64,000 nucleotides of DNA from Luteimonas gilva. Its GTDB lineage: Bacteria; Pseudomonadota; Gammaproteobacteria; Xanthomonadales; Xanthomonadaceae. Shown here piece after piece: positions 1 to 10,300 of the stretch (positions within the stretch are counted from its first letter, which is position 1; each line of letters starts with the position of its first letter). The stretch spans positions 620,001 to 684,000 of the forward strand of contig NZ_SZUA01000002.1 of assembly GCF_005239095.1 (NCBI RefSeq), in the 5' to 3' direction. Below the pieces are notes generated by a model that saw only the letters and a list, made by a program, of their open reading frames with translations, searched no databases and was not told where the DNA came from. Position numbers and translations under genes: made by a program.

Positions 1-573
1 GCCAGCGGCTGCGAGCGCATCGATGGCGAATGGCGCAACGAGGACGCGTTGGCGTTGCGGCGGGCGAGCGATCCGGCGCCGGACTATGCGGACGTCAATC
101 CTTACGCGTTGCCGGAGGCGACCGCGCCGGAATTGGCGGCGCGCGCGGCGGGCGTCGATATCGGATTGGAATCGATCGCCGCGGCCTACCGCCGGCTCGC
201 ATCGCGCGCCGATGCGATGATCGTGGAGGGCGTCGGCGGCTGGGCGGCGCCTTTGTCGGCGGAATTGGATCAAATCGACGTGGTTCGCGCGCTGGAGTTG
301 CCGGTCGTGCTGGTCGTGGGACTGAAGCTGGGTTGCATCAACCACGCCAGGCTGAGCGCGCGTGCTATCGCAGCCGACGGCGTCCGGCTCGCCGGTTGGA
401 TCGGCAACGACGTCGATCCCGATCTGCCGCAAGCCGACGATTATTTCGGGCTGTTGGCGTCGCGCATCCCGGCGCCGTGTCTGGGCCGTCTGCCGCATGC
501 GCCCGGCGCGGACGCGGCCGCACTGTCCGCGCACCTCGATTGCGCTCCCTTGCTGGCGAACCGCTTTTCGTAG
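1..573 (+). CDS. bioD: Dethiobiotin synthetase, 3' part (5' end outside window)
   Basis: BioD closes the ureido ring of dethiobiotin from 7,8-diaminopelargonic acid, CO2 and ATP, the penultimate step of biotin synthesis, in the cytoplasm. The frame is open from base 1, so the start codon and the N-terminal P-loop lie upstream; about 190 residues are visible. Seen directly are VEGVGGWAAPLS (the conserved substrate/phosphate loop of BioD), the beta-strand and loop LPVVLVVGLKLGCINHA, and GWIGNDVD near the nucleotide pocket. The size fits a family of about 225 residues. The TAG stop at 571-573 is part of the GTAG head of the adjoining inverted repeat, so the repeat defines the C-terminus (...LANRFS). 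No other bio gene is visible downstream. Confidence 0.9.
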   Translation, partial: ASGCERIDGEWRNEDALALRRASDPAPDYADVNPYALPEATAPELAARAAGVDIGLESIAAAYRRLASRADAMIVEGVGGWAAPLSAELDQIDVVRALELPVVLVVGLKLGCINHARLSARAIAADGVRLAGWIGNDVDPDLPQADDYFGLLASRIPAPCLGRLPHAPGADAAALSAHLDCAPLLANRFS

Positions 574-677
574 AGTCGAGCCTGCTCGACTGCTTTTCGT
601 TCCGTTGCAGGAAAGCAGCGGAGCAAGCTCCGCTCTAAACAAGCCGAGCAAGAGCACTCGAGCGGGCTCGACTCTAC
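570..677. repeat. GTAG-headed REP-like inverted repeat (GAGTCGAGC family)
   Basis: It begins GTAGAGTCGAGCCTGCTCGAC and ends with a near complement closing in CTAC, enclosing a second imperfect hairpin. The same head recurs at 57497-57522. It lies between convergent bioD and the efflux pump gene and may also act as a bidirectional terminator. Confidence 0.75.
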
Positions 678-753
678 AAAAGCGAGAGCGATGGCGCCAA
701 AAAGAACGGGCGCATCGCTGCGCCCGTTCCGGTTCCGCTTTTTGCGACGTAGC

Positions 754-3700
754 TTACGCCGCGTGCGGTTCGGGTCCGCCGTGCGGCGCGTCGCTTTCGG
801 CTTGCGCGGCCTTCTCGCGATCGCGGTCGTGCGCATGGTCGCGCGCCAGGAACAGATAGAACGCCGGCAGCACGAACAGGGTGAACGCGGTGCCGATGGT
901 CATGCCCGAGGCGATCACCACGCCCATCGAGAAGCGCGAGGCCGCGCCCGGACCGGTGGCGATCAACAGCGGGATCATCGCGAACACCAATGCCGCGGTG
1001 GTCATCAGCACCGGGCGCAAGCGGATCGCGGTGGCTTCTTCGATCGCTTCGCGCTTGGACAGGCCCTGTTCGCTCTGCAGCTTGTTGGCGAACTCCACGA
1101 TCAGGATGCCATGCTTGGAGATCACGCCGACCAGCGTCACTAGCCCCACCTGGGTGTAGATGTTGATGCTCATGCCGGGGAAGGCTTCGATCTGCGCGAT
1201 CTGCAAAATGCCTGCCAGGATCGCCAGCACGTTCAGCGTCAGCAGCGCGCCGCAGATCGCCATCGGCACGGTGAGCAGCATGATCAGCGCATCGCGGAAG
1301 CTCTCGAACTGCGCCGACAGCACCAGGAAGATCACGATCAGCGCCAGCGCCAGGGTCAGCAGCATGGCCGAGCCTTCTTGCTTGAACTGGCGCGATTCGC
1401 CGGCGTAGTCGACGCTGTAGCCCTGCGGCAGCACTTCCTTCGCGGCCTGGTCCAGGATCGCCAGCGCCTGGCCCTTGCTCACGCCGGGGCGCGGCGCGAA
1501 CGTGATCGACACCGCGTTCAACTGCTGGAAGCGCTTCAGCGACTGCGGCTGGGCGGTTTCCTTCAGGGTCACGATGGTCGACAACGGGATCAGTTGGCCG
1601 TCGCGGGTGCGGGTGTAGTAGTTCTGCAGCGCGCTCGCGTTCAACCGGTCGCTGCGCTGCACCTGCGGGATCACCAGGTAGGAGCGGTTCTGCATCGCGA
1701 AGCGGTTGGTGTAGCCGCCCGACAGCATCGCCGACATGTCGGCCGCCAGGGTGCGCATGTCGATGCCCAGCGTGGCCGCCTTGTCGCGGTCGATCTGCAC
1801 CTCGATCCGCGGCTTGTCGATCTTCAGGTCCTTGTCCAGGAAGATGAAGCGCTTGCTCTCGTAGGCCTTGGCCAGGATCGCATCGGCCAGTTCGCTGAGC
1901 TGGCTCAGTTCGCCCACGCCGCCGATGATGAACTCGCCGCCGCCGTCGCCGCCCGCGCTGGGCAGGGAAGGCGGAACCAGCGCGAACACGTTGAGGCCGG
2001 TGACCTGGCTCATCTGTGGCTGCAATTCCTGCTGCAGCACCGCGTTGGTCGACTTGTCGCGTTCGCTCCAGGGCTTGAGCACGAAGCCAGCCATCGCGCT
2101 GGGGCTGGCGCCGCCGCCGCTGCCGCCGAAGCCGCCGTTGAACAGGAAGAAGCCGTCCACTTCCGGCACGCCCTTGGCGATCTTGGTGATCTCCTCGGTG
2201 TAGCGTTCCACATAGTCCAAGGTGGCGTACGGATCGGCGTTGCCGATCGAGAAGATGAAGCCCTCGTCCTCCAGCGGCGCCGGTTCCTTGGGCGCGGTGA
2301 TGTAGAGGAAGGCGCAGGAGATCAGCACGATGATGCCGAACACGGCGATCACCGACTTGGTCTCCAGCGCGCCGTGCAGCTTGCGCTGGTAGCCGTGGCG
2401 CAGCCAGTCGAAACGCGCGTCGAGCCAGGCTTCGAGCTTGCCCTTGCTGCCTTCGGCGTGCGGCTTGAGGATCTTCGCGCACATCATCGGCGACAAAGTC
2501 AGGGCGATTACGCCCGACAGCAGCACCGATCCGGCCAGGGTGAACGCGAACTCGGTGAACAGCACGCCGGTCAGGCCGCCCTGGAAGCCGATCGGCAGGT
2601 ACACCGCCACCAGCGTGGTGGTCATCGCCACCACCGGCCACGCCAGTTCCTGCGCGCCCTTGATCGCCGCATCGTAGGGCGACATGCCCTCCTCGATGTG
2701 GCGATGGATGTTCTCCAGCACGATGATCGCGTCGTCCACCACGATGCCGATCGCCAGCACCATCGCCAGCAGGGTCAGCAGGTTGATGGTGAAGCCCATC
2801 AGCAGCATCAGGAACAGCGAACCGATCAGCGACAGCGGCACGGTCACCGCCGGGATCAGCACGCTGCGCAGCGAGCCCAGGAACAGGAAGATCACCACGA
2901 TCACGATGATCACCGCTTCGACGATGGTGCTGACCACTTCGTCGATCGCGTCCTGGATCGCTTCGGTGCTGTCGTAGGGGATCGACGGGGTGATGCCCTG
3001 CGGCAGCTGCGGCACGATCTGCCCGTCCCACAGCTTGCGCACTTCCTTGATCACGTCCAGCGAGTTGGCGTCGGGCGCGACGAAGATGCCCATGAAGGTG
3101 GCCGATTGGCCGTTCATGCGCACCGAAGTGCCGTAGCTCTCCGAGCCGAGCTGCACGTCGGCGACGTCGCCCAGGCGTACGATCGCGCCGTCCTGCTCGC
3201 GCACGACCAGCTTGCGGAACTCTTCCGCGTCGCGCAGGTCGGTGCGCGCGGTCATGTCGATCGCGACCATCTGGCCCTTGGTCGAACCCACCGCGGACAG
3301 CACGTTGTTGTTCTGCAGCGCGTTGGCGACGTCGCTGGCGGTGACCTTCAGCGCGGTCATGCGGTCGGGTTTCAGCCAGATCCGCATCGCGAACGTGCCG
3401 GCGCCGAGGATGTCGGCGCGCTGCACGCCGGGAACGGTGACCAGCTTGGGCTGGATGACGCGGGTGATGTAGTCGGTGATCTGGTTGTTGTTGAGGGTGT
3501 CGCTGGCGAAGGACACGTACATCGCCGCGATCTGCTGGCCCTGCTGCAGGTCGATCACCGGGTCCTCGGACTCCGGCGGCAGCTGGCCGCGCATCTTGTT
3601 GACCTTGGCCGCGATCTGGGTGAGCGCCTCGTTCGGATCCTGGTCCAAGCGGATGTAGGCCTGGATGGTGCTGATGCCGGCCGAGCTGGTCGAGCTCATG

Positions 3701-3936
3701 TACTCGATGCCCTCGGCGCTGGCGATCTCGCGCTCCAGCGGCGTGGTGATGAAGCCCTGGATCAGGTCCGCGTCGGCGCCGTAGTACGTGGTGCTGACGT
3801 TGACCACCGCGTTGCGCAGCTCGGGATACTGGCGCACGTTCAATTCGCTGAACGCGCGCAGCCCGAACAGCAGGATGAACAGGCTGACCACGATCGCCAG
3901 CACCGGTTTGTTGATGAAGATATCGGTGAATTTCAT
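754..3936 (-). CDS. RND (HAE1) multidrug efflux permease
   Basis: Inner-membrane proton/drug antiporter of the AcrB/MexB superfamily, 1060 residues, the usual length. It has an N-terminal transmembrane helix (about 10-30), a large periplasmic porter loop (about 35-335), a helix bundle (about 335-560), a second periplasmic loop and a final bundle. The proton-relay pair Asp401-Asp402 is visible in AIGIVVDDAIIVLENIHRHIEEG. The gene follows its membrane-fusion protein and a TetR gene on the same strand, with a CCCTCTCCCGC hairpin in the short gap. No outer-membrane channel gene is adjacent, so the pump probably recruits a TolC/OprM-like protein encoded elsewhere. Substrate cannot be read from the sequence. 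The C-terminus is a charged, Ala-rich tail, and the next feature downstream is a REP-like repeat. Confidence 0.95.
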   Translation of the reverse strand: MKFTDIFINKPVLAIVVSLFILLFGLRAFSELNVRQYPELRNAVVNVSTTYYGADADLIQGFITTPLEREIASAEGIEYMSSTSSAGISTIQAYIRLDQDPNEALTQIAAKVNKMRGQLPPESEDPVIDLQQGQQIAAMYVSFASDTLNNNQITDYITRVIQPKLVTVPGVQRADILGAGTFAMRIWLKPDRMTALKVTASDVANALQNNNVLSAVGSTKGQMVAIDMTARTDLRDAEEFRKLVVREQDGAIVRLGDVADVQLGSESYGTSVRMNGQSATFMGIFVAPDANSLDVIKEVRKLWDGQIVPQLPQGITPSIPYDSTEAIQDAIDEVVSTIVEAVIIVIVVIFLFLGSLRSVLIPAVTVPLSLIGSLFLMLLMGFTINLLTLLAMVLAIGIVVDDAIIVLENIHRHIEEGMSPYDAAIKGAQELAWPVVAMTTTLVAVYLPIGFQGGLTGVLFTEFAFTLAGSVLLSGVIALTLSPMMCAKILKPHAEGSKGKLEAWLDARFDWLRHGYQRKLHGALETKSVIAVFGIIVLISCAFLYITAPKEPAPLEDEGFIFSIGNADPYATLDYVERYTEEITKIAKGVPEVDGFFLFNGGFGGSGGGASPSAMAGFVLKPWSERDKSTNAVLQQELQPQMSQVTGLNVFALVPPSLPSAGGDGGGEFIIGGVGELSQLSELADAILAKAYESKRFIFLDKDLKIDKPRIEVQIDRDKAATLGIDMRTLAADMSAMLSGGYTNRFAMQNRSYLVIPQVQRSDRLNASALQNYYTRTRDGQLIPLSTIVTLKETAQPQSLKRFQQLNAVSITFAPRPGVSKGQALAILDQAAKEVLPQGYSVDYAGESRQFKQEGSAMLLTLALALIVIFLVLSAQFESFRDALIMLLTVPMAICGALLTLNVLAILAGILQIAQIEAFPGMSINIYTQVGLVTLVGVISKHGILIVEFANKLQSEQGLSKREAIEEATAIRLRPVLMTTAALVFAMIPLLIATGPGAASRFSMGVVIASGMTIGTAFTLFVLPAFYLFLARDHAHDRDREKAAQAESDAPHGGPEPHAA

Positions 3937-3944
3937 CTGAAATC

Positions 3945-3984
3945 CTCTCCCTCTCCCGCTTGCGGGAGAGGGTTGGGTGAGGGT
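3945..3984. repeat. CCCTCTCCCGC hairpin repeat
   Basis: A perfect 11-bp stem (3949-3959 with 3962-3972) is followed by TTGGGTGAGGGT. Related copies lie at 50957-51077 and 60956-60990. It occupies the gap between the adaptor and pump genes and could stabilise mRNA segments within the operon. Confidence 0.75.
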
Positions 3985-3993
3985 GCGGGAAGA

Positions 3994-5184
3994 TCAGCGG
4001 TTTTCGGTCTTCGGCTGCGCTTCCGCAGTCGGCAGGACCTTGTTGTTGATCGTCACTTCCGCATCGTTGCGCAGCTTCAGCAGACCGCTGGTCACCACCT
4101 GCTCGCCCGGCTTCAGGCCGTCGGTCACCGCGATCAGGTCGCCGCGAGTGGCGCCGGTCTTGACGAAGCGCTGGGTGACGATGAGCTTGTCGCCCGTTAG
4201 CGGCTTGCCCTGCATGTCCTTCTCGCCTTCGGCGCGCTTCTTCTTGGTGATCACGTACACCGCGTTGCCGTAAGGATTGAAGCTGACCGCGGTCTGCGGG
4301 ATCACCACCACGGTGCGTTCGCCGCCCAGCGCGAAGCCGACGTGCGCGAACGTGCCGGGACGCAGATTGCCCTCGGCGTTGTCGAGCGTGGCCTGGACCT
4401 TGAAGTTGCGGGTAGCGGCTTCGACTTCGGGCTGGATCGCGGTGACTTCGCCTTCGAAGGTGCGGCCGGGCATCGCGTCCACGGTGGCGCGGACGCGGGT
4501 GCCGTTCTGCACTTGGCCCATCAGCTTCTCGGGCAGGCTGAAATCCAGGTAGATCGGATCGAGCGCCTGCAGGCTCACGATCGGGTCGCCGGGATTGACG
4601 AACTGGCCGAGGTTGACCTGGCGGATGCCGAGGAAACCGTCGAACGGCGCGCGTATGGTCTTCTGCGCGATCAGCGCGCGTTGGGCGTCGGCGTTGGCGC
4701 GGGCGCTGGCCGCCGCGGTGGCGCGTTGCTCCACCTCGTCCTGCGACACCAGCTTGTCTTGGCCCAGCTTGCGCCAGCGGTCGCGCTGCACCGCCGCCAG
4801 TTTGGCGGTGGCTTCCAGCGAATTCAGCGTCGCCAACTCGTTGGCGGTGTTCAACCGCACCAGCACCTGGCCGGCCTTCACCGGCTGGCCGGCTTCGAAC
4901 TCGATCGACTTGACCACGCCGCCGGCTTCGGTGGTGACGTTGGTGCCGTTGATCGCGACGAAGGTGCCGACCGATTCCTCGTTGTCGCTCCAACGTTCCG
5001 ACTTCGCCGTCGCCGCGGTCACCGCGGACGCCGGCTGCGGCATGTTGTCGAAGAAGTCGTTCATGCCCTTGCTCATGCCGGCCTTGACGAGGAACACGCC
5101 GCCGAACACCACGATGGCGCCGATCAGCATCCAGATCATCCGTTTGCGCGTGGAGGGCTTGCGCGCGGGGTCATGCTTGGGCAT
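3994..5184 (-). CDS. RND efflux periplasmic adaptor (membrane fusion protein)
   Basis: HlyD/AcrA-family adaptor linking the RND pump to an outer-membrane channel. The N-terminus has basic residues followed by one hydrophobic segment (MIWMLIGAIVVFGGVFLV) with no lipobox, so it is probably anchored by an uncleaved helix. A biotinyl-lipoyl-like half (EAGQPVKAGQVLVRLN), an alpha-helical hairpin, the second lipoyl half (APFDGFLGIRQVNLGQFVNPGDPI) and a beta-barrel domain follow in order. ATG at 5184 is chosen because AAGG lies 9 nt upstream; an in-frame ATG at 5193 overlaps that site. The start overlaps the end of the tetR gene by 14 bp, indicating co-translation. The pump gene follows directly. 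Confidence 0.92.
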   Translation of the reverse strand: MPKHDPARKPSTRKRMIWMLIGAIVVFGGVFLVKAGMSKGMNDFFDNMPQPASAVTAATAKSERWSDNEESVGTFVAINGTNVTTEAGGVVKSIEFEAGQPVKAGQVLVRLNTANELATLNSLEATAKLAAVQRDRWRKLGQDKLVSQDEVEQRATAAASARANADAQRALIAQKTIRAPFDGFLGIRQVNLGQFVNPGDPIVSLQALDPIYLDFSLPEKLMGQVQNGTRVRATVDAMPGRTFEGEVTAIQPEVEAATRNFKVQATLDNAEGNLRPGTFAHVGFALGGERTVVVIPQTAVSFNPYGNAVYVITKKKRAEGEKDMQGKPLTGDKLIVTQRFVKTGATRGDLIAVTDGLKPGEQVVTSGLLKLRNDAEVTINNKVLPTAEAQPKTENR

Positions 5185-5950
5185 GGGAAACATCCTTGAG
5201 GGAAGTAGAGTTGTGATCGGGCAGGTACGGCGACGGACAGCCGAATACCGCCTCGCTGACGCGTACGACCAAGGCGTCGACGGCGTCGTCGTCGACCGGA
5301 TCGAACAGCGGCCGCCAGCCGTAGCCGTTGAGCAGGTATTGCAATTGCTTGAACAGCAGCCGGTACGGATCGCCGAAACCCTTGTGGTCCAGCAAACCGT
5401 CCTGCTGCAGCAGGGTGTACATGCCCAGGCACATCGCCCAGGGCCCGACCGTCAGCGCCTGCGGCGCCAGCGACATCGTCGCCGGCAGCTCGCCGTTGCG
5501 TAAGGCCTCGACCACGATGCCGTCGACCAGTTCGCTCAGCGGCGCGCTGGCTTCCAGCGCGCGCTGGCGGCTGGCTTCGGAAGCCGCGCCCCAAATAACG
5601 TCGGTCCACACGAACTGGGCTAGGCGGAAATGTTCGGGCTGGGCGCGGATCACCATCAAGTCGGCCAACGCCACCGCCAGCATGCGCTCGCGGGTCGGGC
5701 CGGCCCAGCGCGCGGCGCGTTCGAACAGTTCGACCCGGCTCAGGCAGTTGCGCGTGGCCAAGGCCACCAGCAGATCTTCCTTGCTGGCGAAATGATTGTA
5801 GAGCGTGCCGATCGCGTAGTCCGACTCCTCGGCGATGCGCGACATCTGCAGGCTGAGCAGACCGTCGCGCTGGATCAGTTCCTGGGCTTTGTCCAGGAAC
5901 AGGCGCTCACGATCGGCGAGCTCGCGTCGACGGCGTTCCCGGGTGCTCAT
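5171..5950 (-). CDS. TetR-family transcriptional regulator
   Basis: Predicted local repressor of the efflux genes. The N-terminal helix-turn-helix reads LLSLQMSRIAEESDYAIGTLYNHFASKEDLL, with the TetR hallmark GTLYNHFxSKEDL, followed by a variable ligand-binding domain to about residue 259. Start choice: ATG at 5950 (MSTRERRRRELAD) sits close behind AAGGA and gives a normal TetR N-terminus. An upstream in-frame ATG at 5992 has no visible ribosome site. The gene overlaps the adaptor gene, forming a tetR-adaptor-pump operon. It is also divergent from a second adaptor-pump operon starting at 6185, so it may control both. The 235-bp intergenic region has an AT-rich patch (6143-6170) suited to a promoter, but I see no convincing TetR palindrome. 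Confidence 0.9.
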   Translation of the reverse strand: MSTRERRRRELADRERLFLDKAQELIQRDGLLSLQMSRIAEESDYAIGTLYNHFASKEDLLVALATRNCLSRVELFERAARWAGPTRERMLAVALADLMVIRAQPEHFRLAQFVWTDVIWGAASEASRQRALEASAPLSELVDGIVVEALRNGELPATMSLAPQALTVGPWAMCLGMYTLLQQDGLLDHKGFGDPYRLLFKQLQYLLNGYGWRPLFDPVDDDAVDALVVRVSEAVFGCPSPYLPDHNSTSLKDVSHAQA

Positions 5951-6184
5951 GGTCCTTGGCGCGGAGGTCGGTCCGAACGCGATTTTGAACATGGTTCACG
6001 AATTGATCAAGGCTTTCGCAGAGGATTCGCCGGATCCTTCGCATCGTCTAGAGGCGCGGTCGCACACGCTGAGAGGCGCGTGACTGAACGACGCGATCCG
6101 TCCTTACTTCCGGCACGGTCGCCGTCTCAGCCGAATGCTAGACTGAACAGTATAGAAAATAACAAGACCTTAAGAGGCTTCCCC

Positions 6185-7348
6185 ATGCGCGTTTCCTGGT
6201 TTTCTATTTTGGCGGTATCGGCGGCGCTCGCCGCTTGCGGCAAGCAAGCCCCGCCTCCGGCCCCGCCGCCGCCGGAAGTCGGCGTGGTGACGGTCAAGCC
6301 CGCGAACGTGCCCTTGCAGAAGGATCTGGTCGGCCGCCTGGCCGCCTACCGTAGCGCCGACGTGCGCGCGCGCGTGCCGGGCGTGCTGCAGCGGCGCGCT
6401 TACGCGGAAGGCAGCGACGTGCGCAAGGGCCAAGTGTTGTTCGTGATCGATCCCGCCCCGCTGCGCGCCGCGCTGTCGCAGGCGCAGGCCTCGCTCGCGC
6501 AGGCGCAAGCCAATTACACCAACGCCAAGGTCGCGGCCGACCGCGCGCGCCAGCTGGCGCCGACCAACTTCATCTCCAAGTCGGACCTGGACAACGCCCT
6601 GGCCGCCGAACGCAGCGCCGCGGCCGCGGTGCAGGCCGGCAAGGCCAGCGTGGACAGCGCCCGCATCAATCTGGGCTATGCGAGCGTGGCCTCGCCGATC
6701 GACGGCCGCGCCGGCAAACAACAGGTCACCGAAGGCGCGCTGGTCGGCCAGGGCGACGCGACACTGCTGACGACGGTGGACCAGATCGATCCGCTGTACG
6801 TGAACTTCTCGCTCAGCATCGCCGAACTGGAGCAGGTACGCGCCGCGCAGGGCGGTCGGACGCAGAGCAAGGCCCAGGTGCAGGTGCTGCTGCCCGACGG
6901 CACGCCGTATCAGCGCATGGGCGAATTGGATTTCTCGGGCGACGTGGTCGACCCGGCCACGGGCGCGATCGCGTTGCGCGCGCTGTTGCCCAATCCCGAC
7001 AAAACTTTGTTGCCCGGCACTTATGTGACCTTGAAAGCGACGCTCGGCGAACAGCAGAACGTATTCCTGCTGCCGCAAGCCGCGGTGCAGCGCGATGCGA
7101 CCAGCGCCTACGTGCTGGTCGTAGGCCAGGACGGCAAAGTCGTGCGCAAGGACATCGTCACCGACCGCAGCCAAGGCAACCAGTGGGTGGTGCATCTGGG
7201 CTTGAACGCCGGCGATCAGGTGATCGTTTCCGGTTTGCAGAAAGCGCAGCCCGGCCAGCCGGCGAAGGCGACGCCGTGGCAGCCCGACAACGGCGGAGCG
7301 CCCGCAAACGCGCCGAAGAAGGACGAAAAGCCGGCGGCGAAGGCCTGA
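6185..7348 (+). CDS. RND efflux periplasmic adaptor, lipoprotein type
   Basis: AcrA/MexA-like membrane fusion protein of 387 residues. The N-terminus MRVSWFSILAVSAALAACGKQ is a lipoprotein signal with lipobox LAAC, so the mature protein is tethered by lipid after cleavage at Cys19; a Pro-rich linker follows. Seen in order are the first lipoyl half (EGSDVRKGQVLFVIDPAPLRAAL), a coiled-coil hairpin rich in Ala/Gln (about 95-155), the second lipoyl half (ASPIDGRAGKQQVTEGALVGQGD) and beta-barrel/membrane-proximal domains. The C-terminus is Lys/Ala/Pro-rich. The pump gene begins 6 bp after the stop, so the two form an operon. The set is divergent from tetR and is a second, separate tripartite system. 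Confidence 0.94.
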   Translation: MRVSWFSILAVSAALAACGKQAPPPAPPPPEVGVVTVKPANVPLQKDLVGRLAAYRSADVRARVPGVLQRRAYAEGSDVRKGQVLFVIDPAPLRAALSQAQASLAQAQANYTNAKVAADRARQLAPTNFISKSDLDNALAAERSAAAAVQAGKASVDSARINLGYASVASPIDGRAGKQQVTEGALVGQGDATLLTTVDQIDPLYVNFSLSIAELEQVRAAQGGRTQSKAQVQVLLPDGTPYQRMGELDFSGDVVDPATGAIALRALLPNPDKTLLPGTYVTLKATLGEQQNVFLLPQAAVQRDATSAYVLVVGQDGKVVRKDIVTDRSQGNQWVVHLGLNAGDQVIVSGLQKAQPGQPAKATPWQPDNGGAPANAPKKDEKPAAKA

Positions 7349-7354
7349 TCCGTC

Positions 7355-10300
7355 ATGTCCAAGTTCTTCATCAACCATCCCGTTTTCGCCTGGGTCATCG
7401 CGATCCTGATCACGCTCGGCGGCGTGCTCGCGATCCTCAACCTGGGCGTGGAGTCGTATCCCAGCATCGCGCCGCCGCAGGTGACGGTGGGCGCGAGCTA
7501 TCCCGGCGCCAGCGCCGACACCACCGAGCGCGCGGTCACCCAGGTGATCGAACAGCAGCTCACCGGCATCGACAATCTGGATTACTTCAGTTCGTCGTCC
7601 AGCTCGAGCGGCCGCTCTTCGATCACGCTCACCTTCAAGGCCGGCACCAATCCGGACATCGCCCAGGTGCAGGTGCAGAACAAAGTGGCGCTGGCCACGC
7701 CGCGCCTGCCGTCGGAAGTGACTCAGCAGGGCGTGGTGGTGGCCAAGGCCAACGCCGGCTTCCTGATGGTGGTGGCGTTGCGTTCGAGCAATCCGGCCTA
7801 CGACAAGAGCGCGCTGTCGGACATCATCGCCTCGCGCGTGCTCGACCAGATCTCGCGCGTGCCCGGCGTCGGCAGCACCCAGCTGTTCGGCGGCGAGTAC
7901 GCGATGAACATCTGGCTCAATCCCGACAAGCTGCAAGGTTACGGCCTGTCCGCCAGCCAGGCGTTGGCCGCGGTGCGCGGCCAGAACGTGCAGTTCGCCG
8001 CCGGTTCGATCGGCGCCGAGCCTTCGCCGCAAGGCCAGGCCTTCACCGCGACGGTGTCGGCGGAAGGCCGCTACAGCACCGCCGAACAATTCGGCGACAT
8101 CATCTTGCGCGCCAACCGCGACGGCACCACGGTGCGGCTGAAGGACGTGGCGCGGATCCAGAAAGGCGCTTCGGCCTACGGCTTCGATCTGAAGTGGAGC
8201 GGCACCCCGGCCGCGGGCTACGCGATCCAGCTCGCGCCCGGCGCGAACGCCTTGGGCGTGGCCGAAGCGGTGCGCGCGCGGATGGACGAATTGCAGGCGA
8301 CGTTCCCGCAGGGCGTGACCTGGTTCTCGCCGTACGACAGCTCCACCTTCGTGAAGATTTCGGTCGAGGAAGTGGTCAAGACCCTGATCGAAGCGATCGT
8401 GCTGGTGTTCCTGGTGATGCTGATCTTCCTGCAGAACCTGCGCGCCACGATCATCCCGACTTTGGTGATCCCGGTCGCGCTGATGGGCACGTTCCTGGGC
8501 ATGTACCTGATCGGCTTCACCATCAACCAGCTCAGCTTGTTCGGCATGGTGCTGGCGATCGGCATCGTGGTGGACGACGCGATCGTCGTGATCGAGAACG
8601 TCGAACGCATCATGACCGAGGAAGGCCTGTCGCCGAAGGAGGCCACGGTCAAGGCGATGGGCCAGATCACCGGCGCCGTGGTGGCGATCACCGTCGTGCT
8701 GGCCGCGGTGTTCGTGCCCAGCGCGTTCCAAGGCGGCAGCGCGGGCCAGATCTACAAGCAGTTCGCGATCACCATCGCGATGGCGATGGGCTTCTCCGCG
8801 TTCCTGGCGCTGGGCTTCACCCCGGCGCTGTGCGCGACCATGCTCAAGCCGACCGGCCACCACGAGAGCCGCAACTTCATCTTCCGCGGCTTCAACCGGA
8901 TCTACGACGGGACGGTCAAGACCTACGTCGGCCACATCGGCAGCGCGGTGACGCACGCACCGCGCTGGATGATCGTGTTCGGCGCGCTGGCGGTGCTGTG
9001 CGGATTCCTGTTCGCGCGCATGCCGGGCAGCTTCCTGCCCGAAGAAGACCAGGGCTACGCGCTGGCGATCGTGCAGCTGCCGCCGGGCGCCACGCTGCAG
9101 CGCACCCAGCGCGTATTCGAGCAAGTGCGCGGCACGCTGGAGAAGCAAGAAGGCTACGAGGGCATGATGCAGGTGGCCGGCTTCAGCTTCGTCGGCCAGG
9201 GCGAGAACGTCGGCATGGCGTTCGTCAAGCTCAAGCCCTGGGACGAGCGCAAGATTACGGCGACCGAATTCATCCAGAAGGCGAACGGCGCGCTGTTCGG
9301 TATCCGCGACGCGCAGATCTTCGTGATCAACCTGCCGACGGTGAACGGCTTGGGCCAGTTCGGCGGTTTCGACATGTATCTGCAGGACCGCAGCGGACAA
9401 GGCCGCGCGGCCTTGGGCCAAGCGCTAGGCCAATTGCTCGGCAAGGCTTCGCAGAATCCGGCGCTGACCGGCGTGCGCCCGAACACGCTGGCCGATGCGC
9501 CGCAGCTGAAGCTGGACGTCGACCGTGTGCAAGCGCAGGCGATGGGCTTGCAGGTCAGCGACATCTACAGCGCCGTGCAGCTGATGCTGGCGCCGGTATA
9601 CGTCAACGATTTCGTCGACGAAGGCCGCGTCAAGCGCGTGACCATGCAGGCCGACACCGCTTACCGCACCGGTCCGGAATCGCTGGGCCGTTTCTTCACT
9701 CCGAGCGCGGCTTCCGACGGTTCGGTCGCGGCGATGATCCCGTTGTCGAACATAGTCAAGTCGAGTTGGATCGTGGGCCCGCCGTCGCTGACCCGCTACA
9801 ACGGTTACGCCGCCGCCGAAGTGGTCGGTTCGCAAGCGCCCGGCCACAGTTCGGGCGAGGCGATGAAGGTGATGCAGGAGATCGTCGACAACGATCTGCC
9901 CGAAGGCTTCGGCTACGACTGGACCGGCCAGTCCTACCAGGAAATCCTGTCCGGCAACCAGGCGCCGATGCTGATGGCGCTGTCGATCCTGGTCGTGTTC
10001 CTGTGCTTGGCCGCCTTGTACGAAAGCTGGTCGGTGCCGGTGGCGGTGCTGCTGGTGGTGCCGCTGGGCGTGCTGGGCGCGGTCGCGTTTTCGATGCTGC
10101 GCGGTTTGCCCAACGACATCTATTTCAAGATCGGCCTGATCACGGTGATCGGCTTGGCGGCGAAGAACGCGATCCTGATCATCGAGTTCGCGATCGAGCA
10201 GCGCCAGGCCGGCAAGCCCTTGCGCGAAGCGGTGGTCGAAGCGGCGAAGCTGCGTTTCCGCCCGATCCTGATGACCTCGTTCGCCTTCATCATGGGCGTG

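Noticed and set aside
441-836. 131-codon frame across the first repeat
   Set aside because: Built from repeat arms and antisense bioD; no conserved motif.
1378-4200. 940-codon plus-strand open frame opposite the pump
   Set aside because: Antisense shadow; His/Arg/Asp-rich low-complexity translation typical of reverse complements of GC-rich genes.
674-4993. Very long minus-strand open frame (1439 codons) across the efflux pump and adaptor
   Set aside because: It is a shadow of the two real genes in another frame, Arg/Ala/Gly-rich with no domain, caused by high GC.
7586-7612. Run of seven serines in the second efflux pump as a possible slippage site
   Set aside because: Codons are mixed (ttc agt tcg tcg tcc agc ...), and related pumps have Ser-rich sequence here; ordinary coding.
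6170-9421. 1083-codon minus-strand frame opposite the second efflux system
   Set aside because: Same artefact; the plus-strand products have full family motifs.
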